From: Roseiarcus sp963823165
GTDB lineage: Bacteria; Pseudomonadota; Alphaproteobacteria; Rhizobiales; Beijerinckiaceae
Reading direction: 5' to 3'
Assembly (NCBI GenBank): GCA_963823165.1
Contig: CAWGKV010000037.1
Span: 62,001 to 126,000 of the forward strand
DNA length: 64,000 nt
Part shown: piece by piece, positions 7,455-16,346 of the stretch
How the letters are laid out: each line of letters begins with the position of its first letter
How positions within the stretch are numbered: position 1 is the first letter of the stretch
Translations under genes and position numbers: made by a program
Notes under the pieces: generated by a model
The model's input: only the letters and a program-made list of their open reading frames with translations
Told to the model about the DNA's origin: nothing
The model's database searches: none

Positions 7455-8075
7455 ATGAAACAGACGCTGAGGGGAACGAAGGTGCTGAGCGCTCTTGTCG
7501 TCCTGGCCCTTTGTTGCGCATCGGCCGCCACGCCGGCCGCCAGCCCGCTCGATGAACTGCGCAAGTCCTTCACCGTCGGCGGCAAGCCTGTGCCACCGGA
7601 AATCTTCGCCGATTTCGGCGATGCGATGATGTCCGACAGCCGGCCGATCGTGGTGACCATCGACGCGAATGCGGCGATCGACAGCAACCGCTACGCCGAT
7701 CCGATCAAGACGAACGGCGGCTGGGTGGAGCAGACGAAGCCGGGCTCGGGCTCGTTCAACGGGCCCGAAACCATGTCCTACGAATATCGCGGCGTCACGG
7801 CCAACGGCCTGCTCGTGTTCGTGGCCGCCTATAGCGGTGGCGGCAGCGGCACGTTCTACTCTCTGCACATTCTCGACGCCGCCTCCGCCCGCGCCTTCGA
7901 CGAGGACGGCTCGAGCTATCCGCGCCTCGACCTGACCCTGGTGCGCACCGCCATCCTCGGCGACCGCTGGCAAGGCGACGTGAAAATATCCGGCAATTCG
8001 ATCCGCATCGTCACCCACGCAAGCCGCGGCGGTCCCGGCGTCTCGCCGGTGACGATCGAAGCGCGCCGGCCTTGA
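7455..8075 (+). CDS. Secreted protein of unknown function
   Basis: A 206-residue protein with a clear Sec signal peptide (MKQTLRGTKVLSALVVLALC, cleavage probably after the ASAA or TPAA around residues 26-29). The mature part is rich in Gly, Ser and aromatic residues (GGWVEQTKPGSGSFNG, YSGGGSGTFYSLHILDA), suggesting a beta-sandwich-like periplasmic or extracellular protein. No catalytic motif is recognised. It ends 48 bp before the convergent histidine kinase gene. The 3' neighbour and the preceding gene fragment give no functional hint. Confidence 0.7.
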   Translation: MKQTLRGTKVLSALVVLALCCASAATPAASPLDELRKSFTVGGKPVPPEIFADFGDAMMSDSRPIVVTIDANAAIDSNRYADPIKTNGGWVEQTKPGSGSFNGPETMSYEYRGVTANGLLVFVAAYSGGGSGTFYSLHILDAASARAFDEDGSSYPRLDLTLVRTAILGDRWQGDVKISGNSIRIVTHASRGGPGVSPVTIEARRP

Positions 8076-8123
8076 AGCGGCGACGCTTCGCTCCTCGCGA
8101 TGACGATTCCCATGCGCAAAAAA

Positions 8124-11100
8124 TCATCGCATGACGTGATCCAGCGCGGGGGAATCTCGCATGGGAATCGCAGCCTTTAACGCAGTCGCGATCCTCTGTT
8201 GGTCGTAAGGCTTTTGAAGCGTCACGGCGCCTTGCAGGCCGTCCCCCCGCGCCGCCCCCGGCGGCAATTCGCCTCCGGTCGCGAAAATGACGCCCAAACC
8301 GGGCTGCCGCTTCACGGCGCGCGCGGCGATCTCTTCTCCTGACATGCCGGGCAGCGCGAGGTCCGTCACGATCACGTCGAACGCAGTCCCGTCCAGCAGT
8401 TCGAGAGCCTTTGCTCCGTTCTCCGCTTCCGTCACCGTATGTCCGAGATTGGTCAGCATGTCGGCGGTGGAGAGCCGGATCAGCCAATCGTCTTCGACGA
8501 GCAGCACGCGCAGCGCGCCGGCCGGCGAATCTGCGCCGTCGTTTCCTCGCCGTCGCGAAACGCGGGACGACGCCGCCTGGGCGACGTTGCGCTGCTGCTG
8601 GTTTCGCAGGACGTGGCGGATTTTTCGCGCGATCGCTTCTCGCGTGTAAGGTTTGCTCAGCAACTCGATACCTTCGTCGAGTCTGCCGCCATGAACGATC
8701 GCGTTTTCGGTATATCCGGACGTGAACAGGACGGCGATGTTCGGCAGCCGTTCCTGCGCCTTTCGAGCGAGCTCGGGGCTGCGCAGCGGACCCGGCATGA
8801 CCACGTCCGTGAACAGCAGGTCGATCGGAACGCCGCTCTCGACAATCGCCAGCGCGCTTTGGGCGTCCTTCGCTTTCAGCACGCGATAGCCGAGGTCGCA
8901 GAGCATGTCGACAACTGTCCCGCGCACTTCCTCGTCGTCTTCGACGACCAGCACCGTTTCCTCGCCGCCCGTGGCGGGACCGGTCTCGATATCCGTTTCC
9001 ACATCTTCCGACTGCCGCGTCCGGGGCAAGTAGATGCGAACGGTCGTGCCATGACCGGGTTCGCTATAGATCTTGATGTGGCCGCCAGATTGCTTGACGA
9101 AGCCATAGACCATGCTGAGCCCCAGCCCGGTGCCTTGGCCCTCGGGTTTTGTCGTGAAGAACGGTTCGAAGACCTGTTCGATAATGTCGGGCGGAATTCC
9201 GCAGCCCGTGTCGGTGACCGCGACCATCACGTACTGCCCCGCGACGACGTCGACGTGGCGGCCGGCATAATCGTCGTCGAGGAACGCATTTCCTGCCTCG
9301 ATGGTGAGCTTGCCGTGCCCGTCCATCGCATCGCGCGCGTTGATCGCCAGGTTCAACAGCGCATTCTCGACCTGCGCCGTGTCGACAAATGTGTTCCAAA
9401 GTCCGCCGGCAATGATCGTCTCGATTTCAACTCCCTCGCCAAGGGCTCGGCGCAACATATCGTCGATGCTGAGGATCAGGCGGCCGACATTGAGCACCTT
9501 CGGCGCAAGCGGCTGGCGCCGGCCGAAGGCCAGCAGCTGCGAAGCCAGCTTCGATCCGCGAGAGATCGCTGCAATGGCGGTCTGCAGCCGTTGCTCGGCT
9601 CTCAGATTGCCGGCGACGTCTTTGGCCAAGAGCTGAAGATTGCCGCCGATGACCTGCAGCACGTTATTGAAGTCGTGCGCCACGCCGCCGGTGAGCTTGC
9701 CGACGGCTTCCATCTTCTGCGACTGGCGCAGCTGAGCCTCGGCCGCCGTCCGCTCGGCGACTGCGGCCGCGACACGCTGCTCGAGAATCTCGTTGGCTTG
9801 CCGCAGAATCCGTTCGGCTTGCTTGCGATCCTCGATGTCGATGACCGAGCCGATGTATCCGAGAAATTCGCCATCGTCGCCGAAGCGGGGCCCGGCAGCG
9901 CTCATCGCCCAGCGATAGGTTCCATCAGCCCGGCGCAGACGAAACTCGATCACATACGGCTCGCGGGCCGCGTTGGCGTCGAGAAAGCTACTCTTCGAAT
10001 GCCGGCGATCATCAGGATATAAGGCGTCCCAGGCGCCGAAGCCCAACGCTTCCTCGTGCGGCTGCCCGGTGTATTCCGACCAGAGACGATTGAGGTAAGT
10101 GAGCGATCCGCTCGGGTCGGTCATCCACATCATCACCGGGGCGTGTTCCGCCATGTTCCGGAAGCGCGCCTCGCTTTCGCGCAGATCGCGGGTCGCTTCG
10201 CGGCGGAGCCGCGCCATCTCGAGGTTCGCGTTCACCCGAGCGATCAGTTCGCGCGCCGAGAAGGGCTTGGTCAGATAGTCGTCCGCACCCGCCCCGAGGC
10301 CTTCCACGCGCGCTTCCTCGCCGGCGCGCGCCGACAGCACGATCGCCGGAAGATCCCGCAGGTCATGATCGTTCCGAAGCTCGCGCAGGAGGCCGAAGCC
10401 GTCGAGGCGCGGCATCATGACATCCGTCAAGACCAGATCCGGCTTCCGCGCCCGCATCGCTTCCAACGCTTCCTGGCCGTCGGCGACCGTCTCCACTTCC
10501 CATCGCGATCCGAGCAGCCGGCGGACGTAGCTGCGCATATCGGCATTATCGTCGACCACCAGGATGCGCGCTCCGTCTGTGCGTTCCTTGAACAGCAATT
10601 CGGGAGTGTCGTGGGCGCGATCTTCCGGCCCACCGCCCGCAATCTCGGCTGCGGGAAGCCAGCGAAGCGCCTCCTCCACGAAAGCCTCGGCGCGCAACGA
10701 CGTCGAGAGGCGCGAGTGTTCCTTGCCGATTTGATCCGGAGAGAGATGACCGGTTCCGTACGGAATGGAAATCTTGAACGCCGTACCCTTGCCCACCTCG
10801 CTTTCGGCGCGGATTGCGCCGCCATGCAGCTTCACGAGCTCCTGGACCAGAGCCAGGCCAATCCCGGAGCCTTCGAACGAGCGGCTTCTTTGGCCCTCGA
10901 TGCGGTGGAAGCGCTCAAACAACCGGGGCAGCTCGGATTGGGGAACTCCGACGCCCGTGTCGCGTATCGTCAGTTCGGCGCATCGCTGATCTGCAGAATC
11001 GCGAAGCTCGACGGCAATCTCGCCTTCGAAGGTGAACTTGAAAGCATTGGAGACGAGATTGAGGACGATCTTCTCCCACATGTCGCGGTCGACATAGACA

Positions 11101-12503
11101 GGCTGGCCGAGATCGACGCAATCGATGCGAAGCGAAAGCCCGCCTCTCGCGGTCGCCGATTCGAAGTTGGAAGCGAGCTCCGTGGTGAGCTTGGCGAGAT
11201 CGACCGGCTCGAAGCCTGCTTCGACGCGCCCTGCCTCGATGCGCGAAAAGTCGAGCAGCGAATTGACCAGCTTGAGGAGCCGAAGGCTGTTCCGATGCGC
11301 GGTTTCAAGCCGGCTGCGATGCAGCGGCGCCAATGCCGTCGAGGCGGAATCGTTCAAGACGTCTTCAATTGGCCCCAGCATCAAGGTCAGAGGCGTGCGG
11401 AATTCATGGCTGACGTTGGAGAAGAACGTCGTCTTCGCGCGATCGAGCTCGGCCAGCGCCTCGGCGCGGCGGCGCTCCTCCTCATAGGCCTGCGCGTTGG
11501 CGATGGCGGCCGCGATTTGCCCCGCCACGAGGCCGAGGAAGCCTTGATAATTATCGTCAAACAATCGGAAAGGGTTGAGGCCGACGATAAGGACGCCAGC
11601 TCTCCCGGTTTCCCCGGCCCGGAGGATAGGAACCAGGGCCGCCTGACGAGCGGCATGCGACCACGGGCCGGCTGGAAGATCGGCGCCCAAAAGCGCCCGA
11701 AGATCCGAGACCGTGCGCAGGCGCTGCGAGCGCAAGACTTCACCTATCGGCCAGAGCAAGGGGCGATCAAGTGCGATCGTCTCCGGCGCGGCCTGATGTC
11801 CGGGCTCGATGCCGGACGCACCCGCGAGCTTTGCCGCCGAGCTGTCGGGCTCGGCGATATAGATCAGCGCAAACGGGAGGTCGCGCTCGCTTTTTCCGAG
11901 GACCGTCGCGCTGCGCTGGCAAGCTTCCTGCCAGTTGCGGGCGTGACCCGTATCCGCCGCGAGGTCCCGCAACAATGCGAGCTGACGCTCGCCGATCACC
12001 CTTCGCGTGTCGTCGCTGTTCGCGCAGATAATACCGCCGACGCTCCCGTCGTCGTTCGGGATCGGGCTATACGAGAAGGTATAGTAGGTTTCCTCCGGGT
12101 ACCCATTGCGCTCCATGATCAGGAGCTGCGACTCGACATAAGTGCCGCGATCGCCGCCGAGCGCCGTGTCCAGCATCGGCCCGATGTCGTCCCAGATCTC
12201 GCGCCACACCTCATGCGTCGGGCGGCCCAGCGCCCAGGGGTGTTTGCCGCCGATGATCGACTTGTAGGGGTCGTTATAGAAATAGGTGAGCTCGTCTCCC
12301 CAGCCGATCCAGATTGGCTGCCGAGACGTCAACATGATCCTGACGGCCATTTTCAGGCTTTGCGGCCAGGATGCAGGCGGTCCGAGGGGCGTCTCTTCCC
12401 ATGAGTGGGCGCGCATGAGCGCCCCCAGCTCGCCGCCGCCGGACAGGAAATCGCGCAGCGAAGGCTGCGGCGTCGCGGCGCTTATCGTCGAAGACTCGTT
12501 CAC
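8124..12503 (-). CDS. Hybrid histidine kinase with two kinase cores and three receiver domains
   Basis: 1459 residues, apparently soluble. Order: PAS-like sensor (about 40-165), GAF (about 180-345), HisKA with His366 in SNVSHEFRTPL, HATPase with the N box near 480-490 and G boxes DTGVGV and GSGIGLAL, REC1 (648-765, Asp694, Lys746), PAS (780-895), coiled coil (900-930), second HisKA with His943 in VAHDFNNVLQ, second HATPase (DTGCGIP, GTGLGLSMV), REC2 (1183-1300, Asp1233) and REC3 (1331-1445, Asp1381). All phosphoacceptors are present. The GTG at 12503 follows GGAGGAGGT. The frame is open further upstream but that part overlaps the MFS gene and is not conserved. No response regulator with a DNA-binding domain is adjacent, so the output partner is unknown. 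Confidence 0.9.
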   Translation of the reverse strand: MNESSTISAATPQPSLRDFLSGGGELGALMRAHSWEETPLGPPASWPQSLKMAVRIMLTSRQPIWIGWGDELTYFYNDPYKSIIGGKHPWALGRPTHEVWREIWDDIGPMLDTALGGDRGTYVESQLLIMERNGYPEETYYTFSYSPIPNDDGSVGGIICANSDDTRRVIGERQLALLRDLAADTGHARNWQEACQRSATVLGKSERDLPFALIYIAEPDSSAAKLAGASGIEPGHQAAPETIALDRPLLWPIGEVLRSQRLRTVSDLRALLGADLPAGPWSHAARQAALVPILRAGETGRAGVLIVGLNPFRLFDDNYQGFLGLVAGQIAAAIANAQAYEEERRRAEALAELDRAKTTFFSNVSHEFRTPLTLMLGPIEDVLNDSASTALAPLHRSRLETAHRNSLRLLKLVNSLLDFSRIEAGRVEAGFEPVDLAKLTTELASNFESATARGGLSLRIDCVDLGQPVYVDRDMWEKIVLNLVSNAFKFTFEGEIAVELRDSADQRCAELTIRDTGVGVPQSELPRLFERFHRIEGQRSRSFEGSGIGLALVQELVKLHGGAIRAESEVGKGTAFKISIPYGTGHLSPDQIGKEHSRLSTSLRAEAFVEEALRWLPAAEIAGGGPEDRAHDTPELLFKERTDGARILVVDDNADMRSYVRRLLGSRWEVETVADGQEALEAMRARKPDLVLTDVMMPRLDGFGLLRELRNDHDLRDLPAIVLSARAGEEARVEGLGAGADDYLTKPFSARELIARVNANLEMARLRREATRDLRESEARFRNMAEHAPVMMWMTDPSGSLTYLNRLWSEYTGQPHEEALGFGAWDALYPDDRRHSKSSFLDANAAREPYVIEFRLRRADGTYRWAMSAAGPRFGDDGEFLGYIGSVIDIEDRKQAERILRQANEILEQRVAAAVAERTAAEAQLRQSQKMEAVGKLTGGVAHDFNNVLQVIGGNLQLLAKDVAGNLRAEQRLQTAIAAISRGSKLASQLLAFGRRQPLAPKVLNVGRLILSIDDMLRRALGEGVEIETIIAGGLWNTFVDTAQVENALLNLAINARDAMDGHGKLTIEAGNAFLDDDYAGRHVDVVAGQYVMVAVTDTGCGIPPDIIEQVFEPFFTTKPEGQGTGLGLSMVYGFVKQSGGHIKIYSEPGHGTTVRIYLPRTRQSEDVETDIETGPATGGEETVLVVEDDEEVRGTVVDMLCDLGYRVLKAKDAQSALAIVESGVPIDLLFTDVVMPGPLRSPELARKAQERLPNIAVLFTSGYTENAIVHGGRLDEGIELLSKPYTREAIARKIRHVLRNQQQRNVAQAASSRVSRRRGNDGADSPAGALRVLLVEDDWLIRLSTADMLTNLGHTVTEAENGAKALELLDGTAFDVIVTDLALPGMSGEEIAARAVKRQPGLGVIFATGGELPPGAARGDGLQGAVTLQKPYDQQRIATALKAAIPMRDSPALDHVMR

Positions 12504-12682
12504 CGACCTCCTCCACTGACTGCAGAAAATCGATAACGGACCGGAGCGTCGTCGCGGCTTCCGGCCCTGGCGGTACGCGTATGCGCTCTTGGTCAGCGGC
12601 GGTGGCGGAACGGATCGGGCCGTCCGTGCTCTGGCGTCCAATTTTGACCCGGGCAAATGGATAATGAAATCTTCAAAAAAAC

Positions 12683-13897
12683 TCAATGCGCCGTCAGCAA
12701 ATGCCCGCGTCTCTCCGGGCTGAAGCGGATGACGACGATCATCGCGACGGCCACCACGCCCCCCACCAGCGCCAGCGCGAAGGCGTAATTGCCGCCGTTC
12801 GCCTCGGCGATCTGGGCCTGGAAGGGCCCGTTGTAGGAGGCGAGGAAATTGCCGGCCTGATAGACGAAGGCCGGAATGGTGGCGCGCGCCGCGCCCGGGG
12901 CCAGTTCGTTGAGATGGGCCGGAACCACGCCCCAGGCCCCCTGCACCGCGACCTGCATGATGAAGGCGCCGAGGGCGAGCAGCGCCGGGGTCGACGAATA
13001 GGCCCACAGCGGCAGGGTCGGCAGCGCGATGAACGCCGCGACAGTGATCGCATTGACGCGCCCGATCCTCTCCGACACATGGCCGAACGTGAGGCCGCCG
13101 ACGATGGCGCCGAGATTGGCGACGATGGTGATCCAGCTCACCGTGCCGGGATCGAAGTGGTGTTGCTTCTGCAGGAAGGTCGGATAGAGGTCCTGCGTGC
13201 CGTGGCTGAACAGGTTGAAGCACATCATCAGCACGACCATGTAGACGACCAACCGCCAATTTTGCGTGATCGTCGCCCAGAGGTGGGGCTTCTCGTGCGA
13301 CCTCGAGGCCTCGAAGGCCGGCGATTCAGGCACGGCGCTGCGGATGAACAGCACGACAAAGGCGGGCAGGACGCTGAGCAGGAACATCGCCCGCCAGCCG
13401 AAAGTGAAGTCGCCGAACGTGCGGTCGTACAGCACGCCGTAGGCGATGGCCGCGATGAGGAAGCCGCTCGGATAGCCGCATTGCAAAATGCCGGAGACGA
13501 TCCCGCGCGCCTGCGGTGGGATCGACTCCATCGCCAGCGAGCTGCCTAGGCCCCATTCGCCGCCCATCGCCACTCCGAACAGCGCGCGCAGGACCAGGAA
13601 CACCCAGAGGCTCGGGGCGAAGGCGGCGCAGGCGCCGATAATCGAATAGGAGGCGATGTCGAGCATCAGCGCCGGCTTGCGTCCCCATCGGTCGCCGATG
13701 CGGCCGAAGATGAAGGCGCCGACGAACCGCATCGCCAACGTCAGGAACAGGGCGTAGGCCACCGCCGGCACGCCGACGCCGAATGTCGCGGCGATGTCCT
13801 TGAGCAGGAAGGTCAGCAGGAAGAAGTCGAACGCATCGAGCGTCCAGCCGAGATAGGCGGCGAGGATGGTGCGCTTCTGTTCCGCGGTCAGGCCCAT
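12683..13897 (-). CDS. MFS transporter, sugar acid/carboxylate type
   Basis: 404 residues with twelve predicted membrane segments. The loop 2-3 MFS signature is GRIGDRWGRKPALMLD. The sequence resembles the sialate/lactate:H+ symporter group (SHS and related MFS families), with the conserved acidic segment LGWTLDAFDFFLLTFLLKD in helix 1. It probably imports a monocarboxylate or related anion with protons across the inner membrane. The ATG at 13897 follows AAGGA with about 9 bases spacing; the codons upstream do not look conserved. It lies upstream of and in the same direction as the hybrid kinase, 179 bp apart, which may link them. Confidence 0.8.
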   Translation of the reverse strand: MGLTAEQKRTILAAYLGWTLDAFDFFLLTFLLKDIAATFGVGVPAVAYALFLTLAMRFVGAFIFGRIGDRWGRKPALMLDIASYSIIGACAAFAPSLWVFLVLRALFGVAMGGEWGLGSSLAMESIPPQARGIVSGILQCGYPSGFLIAAIAYGVLYDRTFGDFTFGWRAMFLLSVLPAFVVLFIRSAVPESPAFEASRSHEKPHLWATITQNWRLVVYMVVLMMCFNLFSHGTQDLYPTFLQKQHHFDPGTVSWITIVANLGAIVGGLTFGHVSERIGRVNAITVAAFIALPTLPLWAYSSTPALLALGAFIMQVAVQGAWGVVPAHLNELAPGAARATIPAFVYQAGNFLASYNGPFQAQIAEANGGNYAFALALVGGVVAVAMIVVIRFSPERRGHLLTAH

Positions 13898-14250
13898 TGT
13901 CGCCGTCCTTGTCTCGCCCCTTCGTCGCTTCAATTGATTGTCACACTAACTCAGCCGGGTTCGCCGGCCCAGACTTTCGCCGGCCTCGGCCGGACTTTTC
14001 GTCGCCCCCATGAGCCGCCTCGCCCCCTTCGAAATTTGCTTGTCCTCTGGCGGAATCGAGGCGCCTTGTCGAGGAGGCGTCCGCTCTCTCCGGCGAACAA
14101 GAGTGCGGCGACCACGACACAATTCCGCCGCCGTTTGGCGCGCCCCTGGATCTACTTCATATTAACCGGAAAATCGGAAACATAGGTTTTATTCGGGGCG
14201 AGAGCCGCCTGCGTCTTTCGACAGCCAAAGTTCGCCGAGGAGGCGTCGCC
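13898..14250. other. 353-bp divergent intergenic region
   Basis: This lies between the MFS gene and phoU. A short AT-rich patch (ATATTAACCGGAAAATCGG near 14159) probably holds the phoU promoter. I looked for a pair of CTGTCAT-like half-sites (Pho box) and did not see one. Confidence 0.4.
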
Positions 14251-14973
14251 GTGGTGGAGCACACCGTCAGGGCCTACGACCAGGAGCTGGACGCGCTCGA
14301 GCGCTGCATCGCCGAGATGGGCGGCATCGCGGAGAAGATGGTGACCGACGCCATGGACGCGCTGTCGAACGCCGACATGGTCCTCGCCCACCAGGTTGTC
14401 GCGACCGACCCGCGCCTCGATGTGCTGCAGCGCGAAATCGAGGACTTGGCGGTCCGGACGATCGCCCGGCGCCAGCCGATGGCGGTCGACCTCAGGCAGT
14501 TGGTCGGGGCGGTTCGCGTCGCCGGCGATCTGGAGCGGGTCGGCGATCTCGCCAAGAATATCGCCAAGCGCACGATCAGGATCGGCGCCGAGTTCCGAAT
14601 TCCGCGCGCCGTCATCGGCCTCAAGCACATGACCGAGGTCGCGCTCGAGTCGCTGAAGGACGTGCTCGACGCTTACGTCCAGCGCGACGCCGAACGCGCG
14701 CGCGACGTCTGGGAGCGCGACGCCGATCTCGACGCGCTGGAGCAGGCGGTCTTCCGCGACCTGTTGACCTACATGATGGAGGACCCGCGAAACATCTCGT
14801 CTTGCGCGCACCTTCTCTTCTGCTCCAAGAACATCGAGCGGATCGGCGACCACGCCACCAATATCGCGGAGAGCCTGATCTACCTCGCGACCGGCGAGAA
14901 CCTGCCGACCGAACGGCCGAAGGCGCCGACCGATACCGATCCGGCGGCGGACCCGGCCGAGGGTGATCTTTGA
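14251..14973 (+). CDS. phoU: Phosphate signalling protein PhoU
   Basis: A 240-residue all-helical protein of two repeated three-helix bundles. Each repeat has the PhoU metal-site motif: RVAGDLERVGDLAKNIAKR around residues 90-108 and FCSKNIERIGDHATNIAES near 190-208. It normally links the PstSCAB transporter to the PhoR kinase and represses the Pho regulon when phosphate is plentiful. The GTG start at 14251 follows GAGGAGG. The C-terminal 20 residues are Pro/Asp-rich and unconserved. In most relatives phoU ends the pst operon; here no pst or pho gene is adjacent, so this is a detached copy. Confidence 0.92.
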   Translation: MVEHTVRAYDQELDALERCIAEMGGIAEKMVTDAMDALSNADMVLAHQVVATDPRLDVLQREIEDLAVRTIARRQPMAVDLRQLVGAVRVAGDLERVGDLAKNIAKRTIRIGAEFRIPRAVIGLKHMTEVALESLKDVLDAYVQRDAERARDVWERDADLDALEQAVFRDLLTYMMEDPRNISSCAHLLFCSKNIERIGDHATNIAESLIYLATGENLPTERPKAPTDTDPAADPAEGDL

Positions 14974-15141
14974 CCTTTCGGCGAGGGACGAGCCTTCGAA
15001 TGGGGGTTGTCGGTTGGGATCATTCTTGCGGGTTACGCGTGGCTCATCTGTTGTTTTTACGTGGTTTTCCTTATTGCAATCGGCCCGAGAATGACGAATC
15101 ACTAGGAGCCGGCTCATCGCAGCCGCAAAGGACGGCGCGAA

Positions 15142-15420
15142 ATGAGGAACTTAGCGCTCGAACTGCAAGAGCTGCGCGACATTCTTGCCGTCGCCCAGCA
15201 GGAGATCTCCACTCTGGAGCAAATGACCCGGGGGGCGGCGTCCATTGTCCACCTCTGCGACGGCGAAGATCCCCTGGTCCGCCTCCATTTCGGTGAAATC
15301 GACGGGCGAATGGCTGTGGCTCAGGCAAGACATACGTCGCTTGCGCATGCGTTGGAGCAGTGCCGACGCGAAATCCGCAGCAGCGCGTCAGCCTGGGCCG
15401 AAGAGTCGTCGCTCCATTAG
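15142..15420 (+). CDS. Small hypothetical protein
   Basis: 92 residues, two helical blocks (residues 1-32, LALELQELRDILAVAQQEIS, and 58-85) around a short strand-rich middle. No signal peptide. AAGGA lies about 10 bases before the ATG and coding composition is typical for the region. I do not recognise the family. It stands alone between phoU and a small secreted protein gene. Confidence 0.5.
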   Translation: MRNLALELQELRDILAVAQQEISTLEQMTRGAASIVHLCDGEDPLVRLHFGEIDGRMAVAQARHTSLAHALEQCRREIRSSASAWAEESSLH

Positions 15421-15544
15421 GCGATAGCGTTCGCGCCGATCCCTTCGAGGGGGCAACAAACATGCCGCCGGCCTGCGGGCTGCTGGAACGAAATGAATTC
15501 GAGCACGTTCTGGATACAGGTCAACGAATTTGGGGGAGTCCCTG

Positions 15545-15787
15545 ATGCGACTGAGATATCTTGCGCTTGCGGGCGCGACACTTCTTGCAATGCCTGCCCT
15601 CGCTTTCGCCGAAGACGCTGTGGTCGTCGGCAACCCGCCTCCGCCGCCCGGCCAAACAGTCGTGGTGCACCCGGGGAACACGGTTGTCGCGCAGCCGGCC
15701 CAGCCCTGCAGGACGCACACCACGACGAAGACCAACGACAATACGGGTGAAAGCCATACGAAGCAGACGACGAACTGCCCCGATTAG
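15545..15787 (+). CDS. Small secreted protein with Pro-rich stretch
   Basis: 80 residues: a signal peptide (MRLRYLALAGATLLAMPALA, cleavage near AFA-ED) and a mature part of about 57 residues with GNPPPPPGQTVVVHPGNTVV and a Thr/Lys/Asn-rich tail holding two cysteines (PCRTH and TNCPD) that could form a disulfide. A ribosome site (GGGGGAG) lies 8 bases upstream. A strong terminator follows. Function unknown; such proteins are often outer-envelope or stress-induced. Confidence 0.6.
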   Translation: MRLRYLALAGATLLAMPALAFAEDAVVVGNPPPPPGQTVVVHPGNTVVAQPAQPCRTHTTTKTNDNTGESHTKQTTNCPD

Positions 15788-15820
15788 CCTTGCCCCGCGA
15801 GATGCGGCGCAATGTGGATT

Positions 15821-15845
15821 GGCCGCCCCCGGGGCGGCCTTTTTC
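15821..15845 (+). terminator. Rho-independent terminator
   Basis: A perfect 10-bp GC stem, GGCCGCCCCC/GGGGCGGCCT, with almost no loop is followed by TTTTC. It terminates the small secreted protein gene. Confidence 0.8.
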
Positions 15846-15967
15846 TTTGGTCCGGGAGCACGCGCCGAGCCTCGGACAGCGCTGCTCGGGCGCGAGCCCC
15901 GGCCGTTAAGGTTTTGGTAACCGCATTGCGAGCAGGCTCCACGATCAGCGTTTCGAGGGACGAAAAA

Positions 15968-16288
15968 ATGGCGGTCTGGAGCCTTCGCGAGGCGGCGGAA
16001 CAGGTCGGAGCGAGCAAGGTCGACATCTGGCGCGCCATCCGCTCGGGCCTGCTTCCGGCGCTGAAGACCAATGATGGCGATTTCGTCATCGATTCCGTTG
16101 AACTTCTACGTGTCTTCGAGGCGAAACGGCCGGCGCCGCTGCCCCGGCTGGACGCCGAACCGCTTGCCTCGCAGCTTCGTCCGGAAACGGCGGCGAGGCC
16201 GGAAACGGCCGCGGCGGACGACGTAACCGTCGCGTTTGCGGCGCTCGGGGCCGAGCTTCGCGAACTGCTCGCGTCCAAGGGGGCTTGA
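15968..16288 (+). CDS. Small helix-turn-helix protein
   Basis: 106 residues. Residues 1-55 form a MerR/excisionase-like winged helix: WSLREAAEQVGASKVDIWRA as helix-turn-helix, followed by a wing and FVIDSVELLRVFEA. The rest (55-106) is Pro/Ala-rich with a final helix, AFAALGAELRELLAS. The ATG at 15968 is preceded by GAGGGACG. Similar proteins pair a DNA-binding head with a tail used for oligomerisation and appear near plasmid or phage modules, but nothing mobile is next to this one. Its target is unknown. Confidence 0.6.
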   Translation: MAVWSLREAAEQVGASKVDIWRAIRSGLLPALKTNDGDFVIDSVELLRVFEAKRPAPLPRLDAEPLASQLRPETAARPETAAADDVTVAFAALGAELRELLASKGA

Positions 16289-16346
16289 TCCCCTTACCGG
16301 CGGCGCGGCGCCGGCTGGCGGCGCCGCGTTGTCCACCAGACCGAAT

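Noticed and set aside
10056..12404. 782-codon plus-strand frame opposite the histidine kinase
   Set aside because: It is an antisense artefact of GC-rich codons; no motif, and the kinase on the other strand is unambiguous.
12504..13259. Upstream extension of the hybrid kinase frame, giving a 1711-residue protein
   Set aside because: The extra 252 codons lie antisense to the MFS transporter gene, show no domain, and a GTG with a strong ribosome site marks the real start at 12503.
16290..16345. GC-rich stem after the small HTH gene as a terminator
   Set aside because: A GGCGGCGC/GCGCCGCC stem can be drawn, but no T run follows it.
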